Source: CAZVNZ01 sp964628515
Lineage (GTDB): Bacteria; Bacillota; Clostridia; Christensenellales; Christensenellaceae
Length of the DNA stretch: 64,000 nucleotides
Direction: 5' to 3'
Assembly: GCA_964628515.1 (NCBI GenBank)
Contig: CAZVNZ010000006.1
Coordinates: 61,702 to 125,701, forward strand
Shown piece after piece: positions 24,204 to 33,179 of this stretch. The translations under genes were made by a program, and so were the position numbers. A model generated the notes under the pieces. It had not been told where the DNA came from. It saw only the letters and a program-made list of their open reading frames with translations, and ran no database searches. Within the stretch, counting starts at the first letter, position 1, and the number at the start of each line of letters is the position of its first letter.

Positions 24204-25593
24204 GTGAGTGGAAAAAAACTATTATTACTGAATATTGTATAGCGGTTAAAGATGGAACGCATGATTCTCCGAAAAGAACGGAAATCGGATATAAGCTATT
24301 AACATCTAAACATATTGGTGGAGAGAAGCTTTTGATTGATGAAGCATATTGCATATCCGAAAAAGACTACATCTCGATAAATAACCGAAGTAAAGTTGAT
24401 AGATGGGATATCCTAATGGGTATGATTGGAACCGTCGGAGAATTATACTTGGTGAATACCGAGCCTGATTTTGCAATTAAGAATATGGCGCTAATTAAAT
24501 GTGGTACAGAACATAAAGCAAAATGGGTGTATTACTATTTAAAAAGCATACATGGGCAACGGCAAATACAAGAAAAGATGTCGGGTTCATCACAGCGGTT
24601 TATTTCTCTAGGCGATATGAGAAGTTTGTTTATTCCAAATCCAGAAGAAAAAATTCAAAGCAAAATAACAGCTCTCTTAACGGCTTACGATAACCTTATC
24701 GAAAACAATAACCGCCGAATTGCTATCTTGGAAGAGATGGCACAAAAGCTATACCGTGAGTGGTTTGTGCATTTTCGCTTCCCCGGACATGAGAATGTCA
24801 AAATGGTAGAATCGGNNNNNNNNNNNNNNNNNNNNNNNNNNNNNNNNNNNNNNNNNNNNNNNNNNNNNNNNNNNNNNNNNNNNNNNNNNNNNNNNNNNNN
24901 NNNNNNNNNNNNNNNTGGTTTGTGCATTTTCGCTTCCCCGGACATGAGAATGTCAAAATGGTAGAATCGGGGATGGGATTGATTCCAGAGGGGTGGAAAG
25001 TAAGCACAATTGAGGCAAATATAATATTGTTGCGCAGGGGAATTACTCCTAAGTACGATGACACTGCTCTCAAAACAGTTATAAATCAAAAATGTGTGCG
25101 TAATTTTTCTGTTGATATGGGCGTAGCGAGAAAGCAATCAAAAGACTATTCGCCAGAGCTGAATCTACAATGTGGAGATGTGCTCATTAATTCAACAGGA
25201 GCTGGGACATTGGGTAGGGTGGGACAATTCTTTGAAAACATTGCGAATACCACTGTTGATTCTCATATTACCATAGTGCGCCCTTCAAAAAACTGTATCT
25301 GCTATATTGGTGCAATCCTAAAGTCTCTTCAACCTGAGCTTATGGATATGGGGGTAGGTTCAACTAATCAAACCGAACTGAATCGAGACTTAATCAAGAA
25401 CATACCAGTTGTAGTCCCTACAGATGAGGTGCTAGGTAAATTTGAGTGTGGCGTTTATAACTGGATGGTATTAAAAAATCAGCTGGTATTAAAAAACACT
25501 AACCTCCGCAAAACCCGTGACCTACTACTCCCTCGCCTAATCTCAGGCGATATTGATGTTTCAGAACTAGACATACCGATAAAGGAGGGATGA
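24200..25593 (+). CDS. hsdS: Type I restriction specificity subunit HsdS (split by an assembly gap)
   Basis: HsdS determines the bipartite recognition sequence. The first target-recognition domain is about 24200-24690, then the central conserved helix (RRIAILEEMAQKLYREWFVH), then the second target-recognition domain (from GLIPEGWKVSTIEA) and the distal conserved helix (LRKTRDLLLPRLISGDIDVS). The gene is cut by 100 Ns, and the 55 bases before the gap (24761-24815) are identical to the 55 after it (24916-24970). If these are the same copy, the gene joins in frame to a 412-residue protein of normal HsdS length. Confidence 0.92.
24816..24915. other. Assembly gap (100 N) in hsdS
   Basis: A 100-N placeholder flanked by identical 55-base sequences, at the border between the central conserved helix and the second recognition domain. 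Confidence 0.98.
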
Positions 25594-28500
25594 CCGTGAA
25601 CCCTTACACAGAGGACAATTTGGTAGAGCGTCCAGCCATGGAACTATTGCATTCACTGGGCTGGAATGTGTTAAACTGCTATGACGAAAAGTATGGCAAA
25701 GATGGAACCTTAGGGCGTGAAACGCCTTCCGAGGTTGTTTTGGTGCGCTATCTGCGTGAAGCGTTGGTGCGACTTAACCCTAAAATAGTCAGCGATGCAA
25801 TTGATATTGCCATTGAAGAGCTCACCAAAGACCGCTCGGCTATGTCGCCTGTTCGTGCGAATGCAGAGATATACAAGCTGCTAAAAGATGGTGTACCTGT
25901 TACTTACCGTGATGATTATGACGAGGATGTTGATGGCCTAGTACAGGTCATAGACTGGAAAGAGCCCTCTAATAATACATATTTGATGGTCAATCAGTTT
26001 TGGGTAACGGGTGCTGTTTATAAACGCAGAGCTGATATTGTAGGCTTTATCAACGGTATTCCACTGGTGTTCATGGAGTTAAAAGCAACACACCGACATA
26101 TCGAAAACGCTTACAATGAGAACTTGAGGGATTACAAGGACACTATCCCTCAAATCTTTTGGTACAATGGTATTGTCATCATTTCCAACGGAAGTCATAG
26201 CAAGGTTGGCAGCATTACCTCCACCATGGAGTTCTTTAATGAATGGAAAAAGATTGATTCAGAAAAGGAAGAAACAAAGGTTAGCCTTGAAACTATGCTT
26301 CGTGGTACTTGCAACCATTCCAAGCTCCTTGATATTTTAGAGAACTTTATTCTCTTCCAAAACGATGAAATTAAGATCATTCCCAAGAATCATCAGTTTT
26401 TGGGTGTCAACAACGCCATTGCTGCTGTTTCCGATATAAACCGTCGGGATGGCAAGCTTGGTGTGTTTTGGCATACACAGGGCAGTGGCAAAAGTTTTTC
26501 TATGGTGTTCTTTACACAAAAGATTTTGCGAAAGATTCCGGGTAACTGGACTTTTGTCATTGTCACTGACCGTAACGATTTGGACACACAGATATACAAG
26601 ACCTTTTCTTCGGTAGGCGCAATCAACGAAGAGTGTCAGGCAGAGAGCTGTGAGGGTTTGCGTGACCTGCTACGTGAGGATCACCGCATGGTATTTACTC
26701 TCATTCAGAAATTCCAGTGGGAGGATGTGGCTCAGCCGGTTACCCTGCGTGATGATGTTATTGTGATTACCGATGAAGCTCACCGTAGCCAATATGATAC
26801 CTTGGCGCAGAATATGCGTAGAGCACTTCCTAACGCCTCTTTTATTGGGTTTACCGGCACACCATTGGTTGAGGGCGACGCCATCACACGAGATGTATTT
26901 GGTGATTATGTCAGCGTTTATGACTTTTCTGCTGCCATTGCAGACGGGGCAACGGTACCCCTGTATTATGAAAATCGCATACCAGAATTGCAGCTTATCA
27001 ATGAGGACTTAAATGATGACCTTGATAATGTAATTGAAGAGGCCATGCTGGATGAAGCACAGGAGGCAAAGCTTGAGCGAGAATTTTTGCGCCAGTATCA
27101 CCTCATTACCAGAGAAGAGAGATTGGATAAGATAGCAGCAGATATTGTAGAGCATTATATGAATCGTGGCTATATGGGAAAAGCCATGGTTGTTAGCATT
27201 GATAAAATTACAACTGTCAAAATGTATTTAAAGGTAGAGAAGGAATGGCAGAAGTACAAAGGTAAACTACAGGAGCAATTAAAGTCAGCCGGTGGCGATG
27301 AAAAAACAGCATTGCAGGCAAAAATTGCGTATATGGAAGAAACCGAAATGGCAGCTATCGTATCTTCTTCCCAAAATGAAGTGGATGATTTCCGCAAGAA
27401 GGGCGTTGATATTTTGCCTATTCGTAAGAGAATACAAAGCGGGAACCTAGATGAATACTTTAAAAAGGCAGAGCATCCACTAAGAATTGTATTTGTTTGT
27501 GCCATGTGGATTACAGGCTTTGACGTGCAATCCTTGTCTACTGTATATCTGGACAAGCCTATGAGGAATCACACATTGATGCAAACCATCGCTCGCGCTA
27601 ACAGAGTGTTTGCAGGCAAGAGTAGCGGTCTGATTGTAGACTATGTAGGCGTTTTTAGAAACCTTCAAAAGGCGCTTTCTATCTATGCGAAGCCAGGTCA
27701 GGGTGGGATTGAGGCACCTGTCAAAAACAAAGAGCAGCTGCTAAGTGACCTAGGAGAAACCATTCGGCAGACGACTGATTTTTGTAACAGCATTCACATT
27801 AGCCTTGATAAAATTTCAGCATCTAAAGCAGGTTTTGAAAAGATTGGGCTAATTGATGATGCTGTTGATATTCTTGTTAGTACTGAAGAGCATAAAAAGC
27901 GGTTTTTACAACTTGCTGGCTTGGCTTGGAGGTTGTTCAAGTCCATACTGCCAGATGCGAAGGCTTATCAATTTGAGGAGCCTTGTCAGCTCCTTCATAG
28001 TCTTGATAGTAAGATAAAGGCACTGGCGCCACCTGTTAGCATTGACCAAGTAATGAGTGGTATTGAACAGGTACTTGACCTATCCATTGATACAGAGGGC
28101 TACATCATTTCAGATAATCAATATAATACGATTGATTTATCAGGGCTTGATTTTGAAAAGATGCGTCGGGATTTTGAGAAGAAGCACAAAAACACCGAAG
28201 TGCAGAAACTTAAAAACAAGGTTGAGCAAGTGCTTAGTGACATGGTCGAAAAGAATAAAACTCGTGCCGACTACTTGGAGCGTTTTGAAAAGATGATAGA
28301 GGAATACAACGCTGGTAGTAAAAATGTTGATTTGATTTACAAAGACCTTGTTGACTTGGCGGAGGCGCTGAGCGATGAACAAAAGCGGCATATTCAAGAA
28401 AACATTTCTGAAGAGGAGCTTGCTCTATTTGACATTTTGATTAAGCCTGAGATGGAGTTAGTCGAGCGAGAGAAGCAGCAGGTGAAACAAGCCGCACGTT

Positions 28501-28721
28501 ATCTCTTGGAATTACTGAAGAGGGAAAAGCTGGTTTTGGATTGGCGTAAGAAGCAGCAAGCCAGAGCAGATGTTCTTTACACCATTGAGACCGTGCTTGA
28601 TACTGATTTACCTCGCAGCTATTCTACAGAGATTTTCAGGAAAAAGTGTGAAGTTGTGTATCAACATATTTATGACAACTATTACGGTGCAGGAAACAGC
28701 TTGTATAGCATGGCTGGATGA
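25590..28721 (+). CDS. hsdR: Type I restriction endonuclease subunit HsdR
   Basis: The 1043-residue motor-nuclease translocates DNA and cleaves at a distance. In order: PD-(D/E)xK nuclease domain with the VFMELKATH segment (about residues 155-165), SF2 helicase motifs GSGKS (Walker A, near 294), TDEAHRS (DEAH box, near 393), GFTGTPL (motif III), QTIARANRVF (motif VI), and a long helical C-terminal part. All catalytic motifs are intact. The start ATG overlaps the hsdS stop in an ATGA. The operon xre-hsdM-hsdS-hsdR is therefore complete apart from the gap. Confidence 0.96.
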   Translation: MTVNPYTEDNLVERPAMELLHSLGWNVLNCYDEKYGKDGTLGRETPSEVVLVRYLREALVRLNPKIVSDAIDIAIEELTKDRSAMSPVRANAEIYKLLKDGVPVTYRDDYDEDVDGLVQVIDWKEPSNNTYLMVNQFWVTGAVYKRRADIVGFINGIPLVFMELKATHRHIENAYNENLRDYKDTIPQIFWYNGIVIISNGSHSKVGSITSTMEFFNEWKKIDSEKEETKVSLETMLRGTCNHSKLLDILENFILFQNDEIKIIPKNHQFLGVNNAIAAVSDINRRDGKLGVFWHTQGSGKSFSMVFFTQKILRKIPGNWTFVIVTDRNDLDTQIYKTFSSVGAINEECQAESCEGLRDLLREDHRMVFTLIQKFQWEDVAQPVTLRDDVIVITDEAHRSQYDTLAQNMRRALPNASFIGFTGTPLVEGDAITRDVFGDYVSVYDFSAAIADGATVPLYYENRIPELQLINEDLNDDLDNVIEEAMLDEAQEAKLEREFLRQYHLITREERLDKIAADIVEHYMNRGYMGKAMVVSIDKITTVKMYLKVEKEWQKYKGKLQEQLKSAGGDEKTALQAKIAYMEETEMAAIVSSSQNEVDDFRKKGVDILPIRKRIQSGNLDEYFKKAEHPLRIVFVCAMWITGFDVQSLSTVYLDKPMRNHTLMQTIARANRVFAGKSSGLIVDYVGVFRNLQKALSIYAKPGQGGIEAPVKNKEQLLSDLGETIRQTTDFCNSIHISLDKISASKAGFEKIGLIDDAVDILVSTEEHKKRFLQLAGLAWRLFKSILPDAKAYQFEEPCQLLHSLDSKIKALAPPVSIDQVMSGIEQVLDLSIDTEGYIISDNQYNTIDLSGLDFEKMRRDFEKKHKNTEVQKLKNKVEQVLSDMVEKNKTRADYLERFEKMIEEYNAGSKNVDLIYKDLVDLAEALSDEQKRHIQENISEEELALFDILIKPEMELVEREKQQVKQAARYLLELLKREKLVLDWRKKQQARADVLYTIETVLDTDLPRSYSTEIFRKKCEVVYQHIYDNYYGAGNSLYSMAG

Positions 28722-28765
28722 CTCTGTGAAGTGGCACGAGCTCTGAGTATAAGATATCATAACAA

Positions 28766-28801
28766 AGGACACGCCGGCTCATTCTAAAAGCGGCGTGTCC
28801 T
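28766..28801 (+). terminator. Hairpin after hsdR, probable operon end
   Basis: AGGACACGCCG (28766-28776) pairs perfectly with 28791-28801 over 11 bp with a 14-base loop. No T-run follows, so termination may be Rho-assisted. The rest of the 384-bp noncoding stretch to 29105 holds GGCTACA repeats at 28866-28883, the right attachment site, and no gene. Confidence 0.5.
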
Positions 28802-28987
28802 AGAAACCTTATCTACTTGCAGTAGTACCCAGTGGCTTGCAGGTGAGGTTATGAATGAAAATCACTGGCTACATTTTGGCTACAAAATTTCCGGATAATA
28901 GGTTCAAGGGTGAAAATACTGACAAAATCTGCTACGAAATGTGTACTATCAATACACAAAAACACCATTGAAACAAATAACGAAGTC

Positions 28988-28998
28988 GAGTGGGAATA
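28988..28998 (+). repeat. attR core (direct repeat)
   Basis: GAGTGGGAATA, identical to 16476-16486. The following base makes GAG TGG GAA TAA, the likely original end of guaA before integration. Confidence 0.8.
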
Positions 28999-29105
28999 AG
29001 GGGGATGCTCGCTTAGTATATAAAAACTCATTTTATTTTTACTTACTATTTAATACATAGTCGTTATTATTAGAAGTTAAAGAAAGATATGTTGAGGAGG
29101 TAATT

Positions 29106-30008
29106 ATGCCTATACCAAAATATAATCAAATGTATAAGCTTTTTTTAGAGGCAATAAAAGACGGGAGCACATATACAATCAAGCAAGTCAAAGACATTAT
29201 TGCTAAAAAGCTAAGTATTACCGATGCCGAAAGGCTCGAATTGCTGCCAAGCGGTTTGCAATCGGTTTTTGATAACCGCATTGGTTGGACACGCACATAT
29301 CTAAAAAAAGCGGAGTTGATTGATAGTCCGGCTCGTGCCACATTTGTAATTACTGATCGTGGTAAAAGGGTAATTGCCGAAAATCCAACAATAATTGACG
29401 ATAAATACTTAATGCAGTTTAACAGTTTTAAAAACTTTATTAAGCCAAGTAGCAATGCACAAACTTTAGTAGAAGCAGAGACTTCAAGTGATTCGCCTGC
29501 AGATGCTTTTGAAAAATCTTTTGTTCAGATAAATGCACAGCTTGCTGATGAAATTTTGTCAGAGATAATAAAGCTCTCGCCTACCGCATTTGAGCAGATG
29601 GCAATAGACCTACTTTATAAAATGGGTTATGGAGCATTTGAAAATGCCGGAACAACGACCACGAAAAGTGGTGATGAAGGTATTGACGGAATCATCAGAG
29701 AGGATAAACTTGGCTTTAATCTTATTTATATTCAAGCAAAAAAGTGGAATTTATCGAGTACTGTCGGAAGACCGGAAGTGCAAAAATTTGTTGGAGCAAC
29801 ATCAGGAAAGGGTGGCAAAGGGCTATTTATAACAACGGCAAAATTTACAAAAGAAGCTATAGACTATGCCAAAAACCAACATATTGTTTTGATAGATGGG
29901 GAAAAACTTGCAAAACTTATGATAGAACACGATTTTGGTGTAACACCTAAAAAGGTATTTGAGATTAAAACCATTGACACCGATATGTTTAATGAGTATG
30001 AAGAGTAG
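29106..30008 (+). CDS. mrr: Mrr-like restriction endonuclease (type IV)
   Basis: The 300-residue protein has an N-terminal winged-helix Mrr_N domain (about 1-95, KYNQMYKLFLEAIKDG, LQSVFDNRIGWTRTYLKKA) and a C-terminal Mrr catalytic domain (about 155-275). The nuclease core is GDEGIDGIIRED followed by IYIQAKKW, the D...QxK variant of PD-(D/E)xK seen in Mrr. It would cleave modified (methylated) DNA. GAGGAGG 5' of the ATG is a strong site. It lies just outside the right end of the element and has the AT-rich codon use of the host, so it belongs to the chromosome or to an older insertion. Confidence 0.9.
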   Translation: MPIPKYNQMYKLFLEAIKDGSTYTIKQVKDIIAKKLSITDAERLELLPSGLQSVFDNRIGWTRTYLKKAELIDSPARATFVITDRGKRVIAENPTIIDDKYLMQFNSFKNFIKPSSNAQTLVEAETSSDSPADAFEKSFVQINAQLADEILSEIIKLSPTAFEQMAIDLLYKMGYGAFENAGTTTTKSGDEGIDGIIREDKLGFNLIYIQAKKWNLSSTVGRPEVQKFVGATSGKGGKGLFITTAKFTKEAIDYAKNQHIVLIDGEKLAKLMIEHDFGVTPKKVFEIKTIDTDMFNEYEE

Positions 30009-30025
30009 CGTTATTTAGGTTTAAT

Positions 30026-30140
30026 GTGATACAATAAAAATGGACACTCCGAAGTCCAAGAGGTAAAATAAAGAAAATGTAGTGTAAAGATGAGAAAAAT
30101 AATAGACAGAGAAGTAAAGCTTGTATACGTGGAGCAGATA
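30026..30140 (+). mobile_element. IS-end remnant
   Basis: Bases 30026-30073 match 63950-63997 in 47 of 48 positions. The shared block contains TACAAT (a -10-like box), the self-complementary TGGAC ... GTCCA and a GAGG ribosome site, the look of the left end of an IS3-like element. Here it is followed by a short open frame (ATGAGAAAAATAATAGACAG) that stops after about 20 codons, so only a decayed fragment remains. Nothing else is recognised to 30204. Confidence 0.55.
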
Positions 30141-30204
30141 AAGCTATAAAAATTTGATTAGTATACAGCAAATATAGTGAAAGTGATTTGGTAGAAAAAG
30201 CAAT

Positions 30205-30660
30205 ATGTCCTTTACAAAAACCCTAACAACCAAAGAAAAAAACAAAGCCATACCCGAGGAATATAACTACTTTGGAAAACTAATCGGCAGCTGGCAAATA
30301 GATTATGTAGACAACAGCCATTCTCAAATAATAAAAGGAGAATGGCATTTTTCGTGGATTCTTGAAGGAATGGCAGTACAAGATGTTATTATACTTCCTA
30401 ATTTTGAATACGGAACAACAATTCGTATGTATAATCCGTTGACTAATGCGTGGGATGTTGCCTACTTTTTTACAGGCAAAATAATACGGCTTGAAGCAAA
30501 AAAACATGAGGATATGATAGTACTAACAAACATAGATGATTCACGTAAAAAATGGGTTTTTGCTAAAATAGAAACTAATTATTTTCATTGGCAGGATGTT
30601 ACGGTACAATCAAACGGTAATTGGCACATAAATTACGATTTACACGCAAACCGCATATAG
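30205..30660 (+). CDS. Conserved hypothetical protein, DUF1579/lipocalin-like
   Basis: A 151-residue soluble protein without signal peptide. Pattern: LIGSWQIDYVD ... GEWHFSWILEGMAVQDVII ... MYNPLTNAWDVAYFF ... FHWQDV. The regular beta-strand/aromatic pattern and the GSW start resemble DUF1579 or similar small beta-barrel proteins that are often annotated only as hypothetical. It lies in a row of small accessory genes with short gaps. Function unknown. Confidence 0.6.
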   Translation: MSFTKTLTTKEKNKAIPEEYNYFGKLIGSWQIDYVDNSHSQIIKGEWHFSWILEGMAVQDVIILPNFEYGTTIRMYNPLTNAWDVAYFFTGKIIRLEAKKHEDMIVLTNIDDSRKKWVFAKIETNYFHWQDVTVQSNGNWHINYDLHANRI

Positions 30661-30736
30661 ACAACCTGCTTTGGATTGTAGCTTGCAAAAACCATCACCA
30701 TTAAAAAATTCACCCAAAAAAGGAGCTAAAAAAACC

Positions 30737-31309
30737 ATGAACCCCAATACCATAGACCTAATCTTTGAAACTCGAGAAGATTTTCGAAAATGGCTAAGGG
30801 AAAATGCAACAACAAGCGAAGGCGTGTGGCTAATTTTTGGAAAAACAAAGGCGATAAAAACCCTTAGTGCAAAAGATGCCTTAGAAGAAGCTTTGTGTTT
30901 TGGTTGGATAGACGGGCAAATAAATGGTATAGACGATACTAAATACCGCAAATATTTTACATGTCGTCGCAAAAACAGTCCGTGGTCGGGAAAAAACAAG
31001 GGTATAGTAGAAATACTACGCAAAAACAGCTTGATGACCGACTTAGGAGAGCAAGCAATAAAAATCGCCAAACAAAACGGTATGTGGGATGCCTCCCCCT
31101 CCGGTAGTCTGACAGAGGAGCAAATTGCAGTTTTTGAAACTAAACTTTCTGCATTTTTAACCGCCTACGAAAATTATACCAAAATGCCAAAATCCGCTAA
31201 AACAGCCTATATACGAAGATACTCATCATACAAAAAAGAGGAGATACGGCAGAAGAATTTTGTAAAAATCGTGGATGCACTAATCAAAAACTTAAAACCT
31301 ACAATATGA
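30737..31309 (+). CDS. YdeI/OmpD-associated (OmdA-like) family protein
   Basis: The 190-residue protein has the family sequence FRKWLRENATTSEGVWLIF, then DALEEALCFGWIDGQI, then YRKYFTCRRKNSPWSGKNK and the C-terminal OmdA-like helices (FLTAYENYTKMPKSAKTAYI). These proteins are widespread and poorly characterised, sometimes linked to bacteriocin or peptide tolerance. ATG 30737 is preferred because AGGAG (30721-30725) is close upstream; the frame is open from 30671. Confidence 0.75.
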   Translation: MNPNTIDLIFETREDFRKWLRENATTSEGVWLIFGKTKAIKTLSAKDALEEALCFGWIDGQINGIDDTKYRKYFTCRRKNSPWSGKNKGIVEILRKNSLMTDLGEQAIKIAKQNGMWDASPSGSLTEEQIAVFETKLSAFLTAYENYTKMPKSAKTAYIRRYSSYKKEEIRQKNFVKIVDALIKNLKPTI

Positions 31310-31354
31310 AGAAAAAAGAAAAACCCCTATAATAAAGCAGTTTAAGGAGCAAAA

Positions 31355-31864
31355 ATGGAAATAACCCAAGTTTACAAAGAAAAAATGCCAAAAGTAAAAT
31401 TAGTGGGCAAACGCTACTCAAATAAGGACAGAGACGAATCAGGTACATTTGCAAAATTCTGGCAACAATGCTTTGAGGAGAATTGGCTAAATACCCTAAA
31501 AAAATGCGACAGTATTCCTATTATTAGTGATGATTTGGTAGGTGCAATGCGTATGTGCGGAAAAACGGGGGATTTTGAGTATTGGATAGGCGTTTTTCTT
31601 GCAGATACGGCTTCTGTGCCGGATGGGTTTGAAGGTGTGGAAATCAACGCAGGGGAAATTGGAGTATGCTTGCTTTACGGTAACGATAAAAACGGGGAAT
31701 TATACAGTATTGAAGCCTCGGATATGGCTATGGTGGCGCTGGATAAAAAAGGCTGGAAATTTTCGGATAAAGGCTGGTTTTTTGAAAGATATAACAACAA
31801 AAGATTTACAACACCGGACGAAAAAGGTAATGTAATATTGGACATTTGTGCGTATTTGATTTAG
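31355..31864 (+). CDS. GyrI-like small-molecule-binding domain protein
   Basis: The 169-residue protein matches the stand-alone GyrI-like effector-binding fold found in AraC/MerR activators and GyrI/SbmC: KVKLVGKRYSN, then FWIGVF-like FEYWIGVFLADTASVPDGFE, and C-terminal WFFERYNNKRFTTP. No DNA-binding domain is attached. Such proteins bind or hydrolyse small toxic compounds or inhibit gyrase; the ligand is unknown. AAGGAGC precedes the ATG. Confidence 0.7.
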   Translation: MEITQVYKEKMPKVKLVGKRYSNKDRDESGTFAKFWQQCFEENWLNTLKKCDSIPIISDDLVGAMRMCGKTGDFEYWIGVFLADTASVPDGFEGVEINAGEIGVCLLYGNDKNGELYSIEASDMAMVALDKKGWKFSDKGWFFERYNNKRFTTPDEKGNVILDICAYLI

Positions 31865-31911
31865 AATAATAACAGACACCAAAAATCACTCACCCCAAAA
31901 AGGAGCAAAAC

Positions 31912-32472
31912 ATGGAAAAACAAAGATGCCAATGGGCGCAACTCCCATTATTTCACGAGTATCACGACAAGGAATGGGGCAAAGAAGAGCACGACGACAT
32001 AAAACTGTTTGAAATGCTAATGTTAGAGGGCGCACAAGCAGGGCTTTCTTGGGCAACCGTGCTAAAAAAACGAGATGCTTACCGCATAGCCTTTGACGGC
32101 TTTGACCCAAAAAAAATCGCTAAATACGACGCAAAAAAAATAGAAGAGCTAATGGCAAACGAAGGAATAATAAGAAATAGGCTAAAAATAAATGCAATTA
32201 TAACAAATGCAAAGCTGTATTTGGAAATCACAAAAAATGGCAGTTTTAACGATTTTATCTGGAAATATGTGGACTACACGCCTATTGTAAATGTAGTAGA
32301 AAAAATGGAAGATGTACCGCCAAACACACCTATTTCAGATCAAATAAGCAAAGATTTAAAAAAGCTGGGCTTTAAATTTGTAGGCTCTACCATAATTTAT
32401 GCTTTTATGCAGGCAGTTGGCATGGTAAACGACCACGAGGAAAGCTGTTTTTGCAAAAACAGCAAAATATAG
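31912..32472 (+). CDS. tag: DNA-3-methyladenine glycosylase I
   Basis: This enzyme removes 3-methyladenine from alkylated DNA. The 186 residues follow Tag closely: RCQWAQLPLFHEYHDKEWG at the N-terminus, LMLEGAQAGLSWATVLKKRD, and the helical C-terminal half ending in HEESCFC. The Tag zinc site uses C4, H17, H175 and C179 in E. coli; here RC (residue 5), HEYHDKEW and the terminal H/C residues fit. AAAAGGAGC precedes the ATG. Confidence 0.93.
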   Translation: MEKQRCQWAQLPLFHEYHDKEWGKEEHDDIKLFEMLMLEGAQAGLSWATVLKKRDAYRIAFDGFDPKKIAKYDAKKIEELMANEGIIRNRLKINAIITNAKLYLEITKNGSFNDFIWKYVDYTPIVNVVEKMEDVPPNTPISDQISKDLKKLGFKFVGSTIIYAFMQAVGMVNDHEESCFCKNSKI

Positions 32473-32485
32473 GTTAAACCGGCTT

Positions 32486-33130
32486 ATGAATGATAAATTT
32501 AAAATAATACAAAAGGAAAAATGGAGCAGAAAAGAGCATTTTGACTTTTTTTCCAATGATGACGGCTCCCCCTTGTACGAAATTACCACACACTTAGATG
32601 TAAGCGATTTTTACGATTATATAAAGAAAAATCAGCTTTCATTTTATTATAGTTTAATTTGGGCAACAACGGAAGTAATAAACGAAATTGAGAATTTCAG
32701 ATACAAAATTCGTGGCGAGGATGTAATTTTGCACAGCCGTTTAATCCCCTCATTTACAGATATTAAGAAAGACAGCGAGCTGTTTCAAATTGCTGTGGTG
32801 GACATTTATGGCAGTATTTTTGCTTTTAATGATGAAGCTAAAAAAATCACAAAGGAGCAACAAAGCTATTTTTCTACTGCACTTAGCAATTATGATGATG
32901 ATGCTTTAATACAGTTTTCTTGTGTGCCTTGGATTTCCTATACATCACTTAATATGGAAAGAAGCAAGGACAATAACGATAGCATTACTAAAATTACATG
33001 GGGAAAGTATGAACGTATAGCGGAAAAATTACTACTACCCTTTACTGTTCAAGCAAATCACAAATTGATTGACGGCTATCATTTGGGGCAATTCTTTATA
33101 AAACTGCAAAATTTTATAGATAATATGTAA
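32486..33130 (+). CDS. Chloramphenicol acetyltransferase-like protein
   Basis: The 214-residue protein has the CAT fold and order: HFDFFSNDDGSPLYEITTHL, SFYYSLIWATTEVINEIENF, RLIPSFTDIKKDSELFQIAV, VPWISYTSLNME, and the catalytic stretch QANHKLIDGYHLGQFF with the essential His and the DG that follows it. The usual HH pair is NH here, as in several xenobiotic acetyltransferases and CAT-like proteins. It could acetylate a hydroxyl on a small molecule; chloramphenicol resistance cannot be concluded from this sequence. It follows tag by 13 bases. Confidence 0.8.
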   Translation: MNDKFKIIQKEKWSRKEHFDFFSNDDGSPLYEITTHLDVSDFYDYIKKNQLSFYYSLIWATTEVINEIENFRYKIRGEDVILHSRLIPSFTDIKKDSELFQIAVVDIYGSIFAFNDEAKKITKEQQSYFSTALSNYDDDALIQFSCVPWISYTSLNMERSKDNNDSITKITWGKYERIAEKLLLPFTVQANHKLIDGYHLGQFFIKLQNFIDNM

Positions 33131-33179
33131 CCGACATTAAAAAGAAAGGAAAGTGGGCAAAAAACCCATAAGGACAGCA

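Larger units (their letters stand above)
16476..28998. mobile_element. 12.5-kb integrative mobilizable element in guaA, carrying type I restriction-modification
   Basis: The boundaries are an 11-bp direct repeat GAGTGGGAATA: the guaA 3' end (16476-16486) and 28988-28998. Gene content is coherent for an IME: integrase next to the left end, divergent XRE repressor and excisionase-like gene, P4-type primase/helicase, MobC, HUH relaxase and cargo (hsd operon). No conjugation pore genes are present, so transfer would need a helper. Codon use in the integrase-to-relaxase half is richer in GC than the flanks. The guaA 3' end is a known insertion site for such elements in Firmicutes. Confidence 0.88.

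Noticed and set aside
16487..28998. Prophage rather than IME
   Set aside because: No capsid, terminase, portal, tail or lysis genes; mobC and a HUH relaxase indicate mobilization.
29106..30008. mrr as part of the inserted element
   Set aside because: It lies beyond the 11-bp direct repeat at 28988-28998 and has host-like AT-rich codon use; kept as neighbouring host gene.
32486..33130. Calling the CAT-like gene a chloramphenicol resistance gene
   Set aside because: Only the acetyltransferase fold and catalytic motif are visible; many family members act on other substrates.
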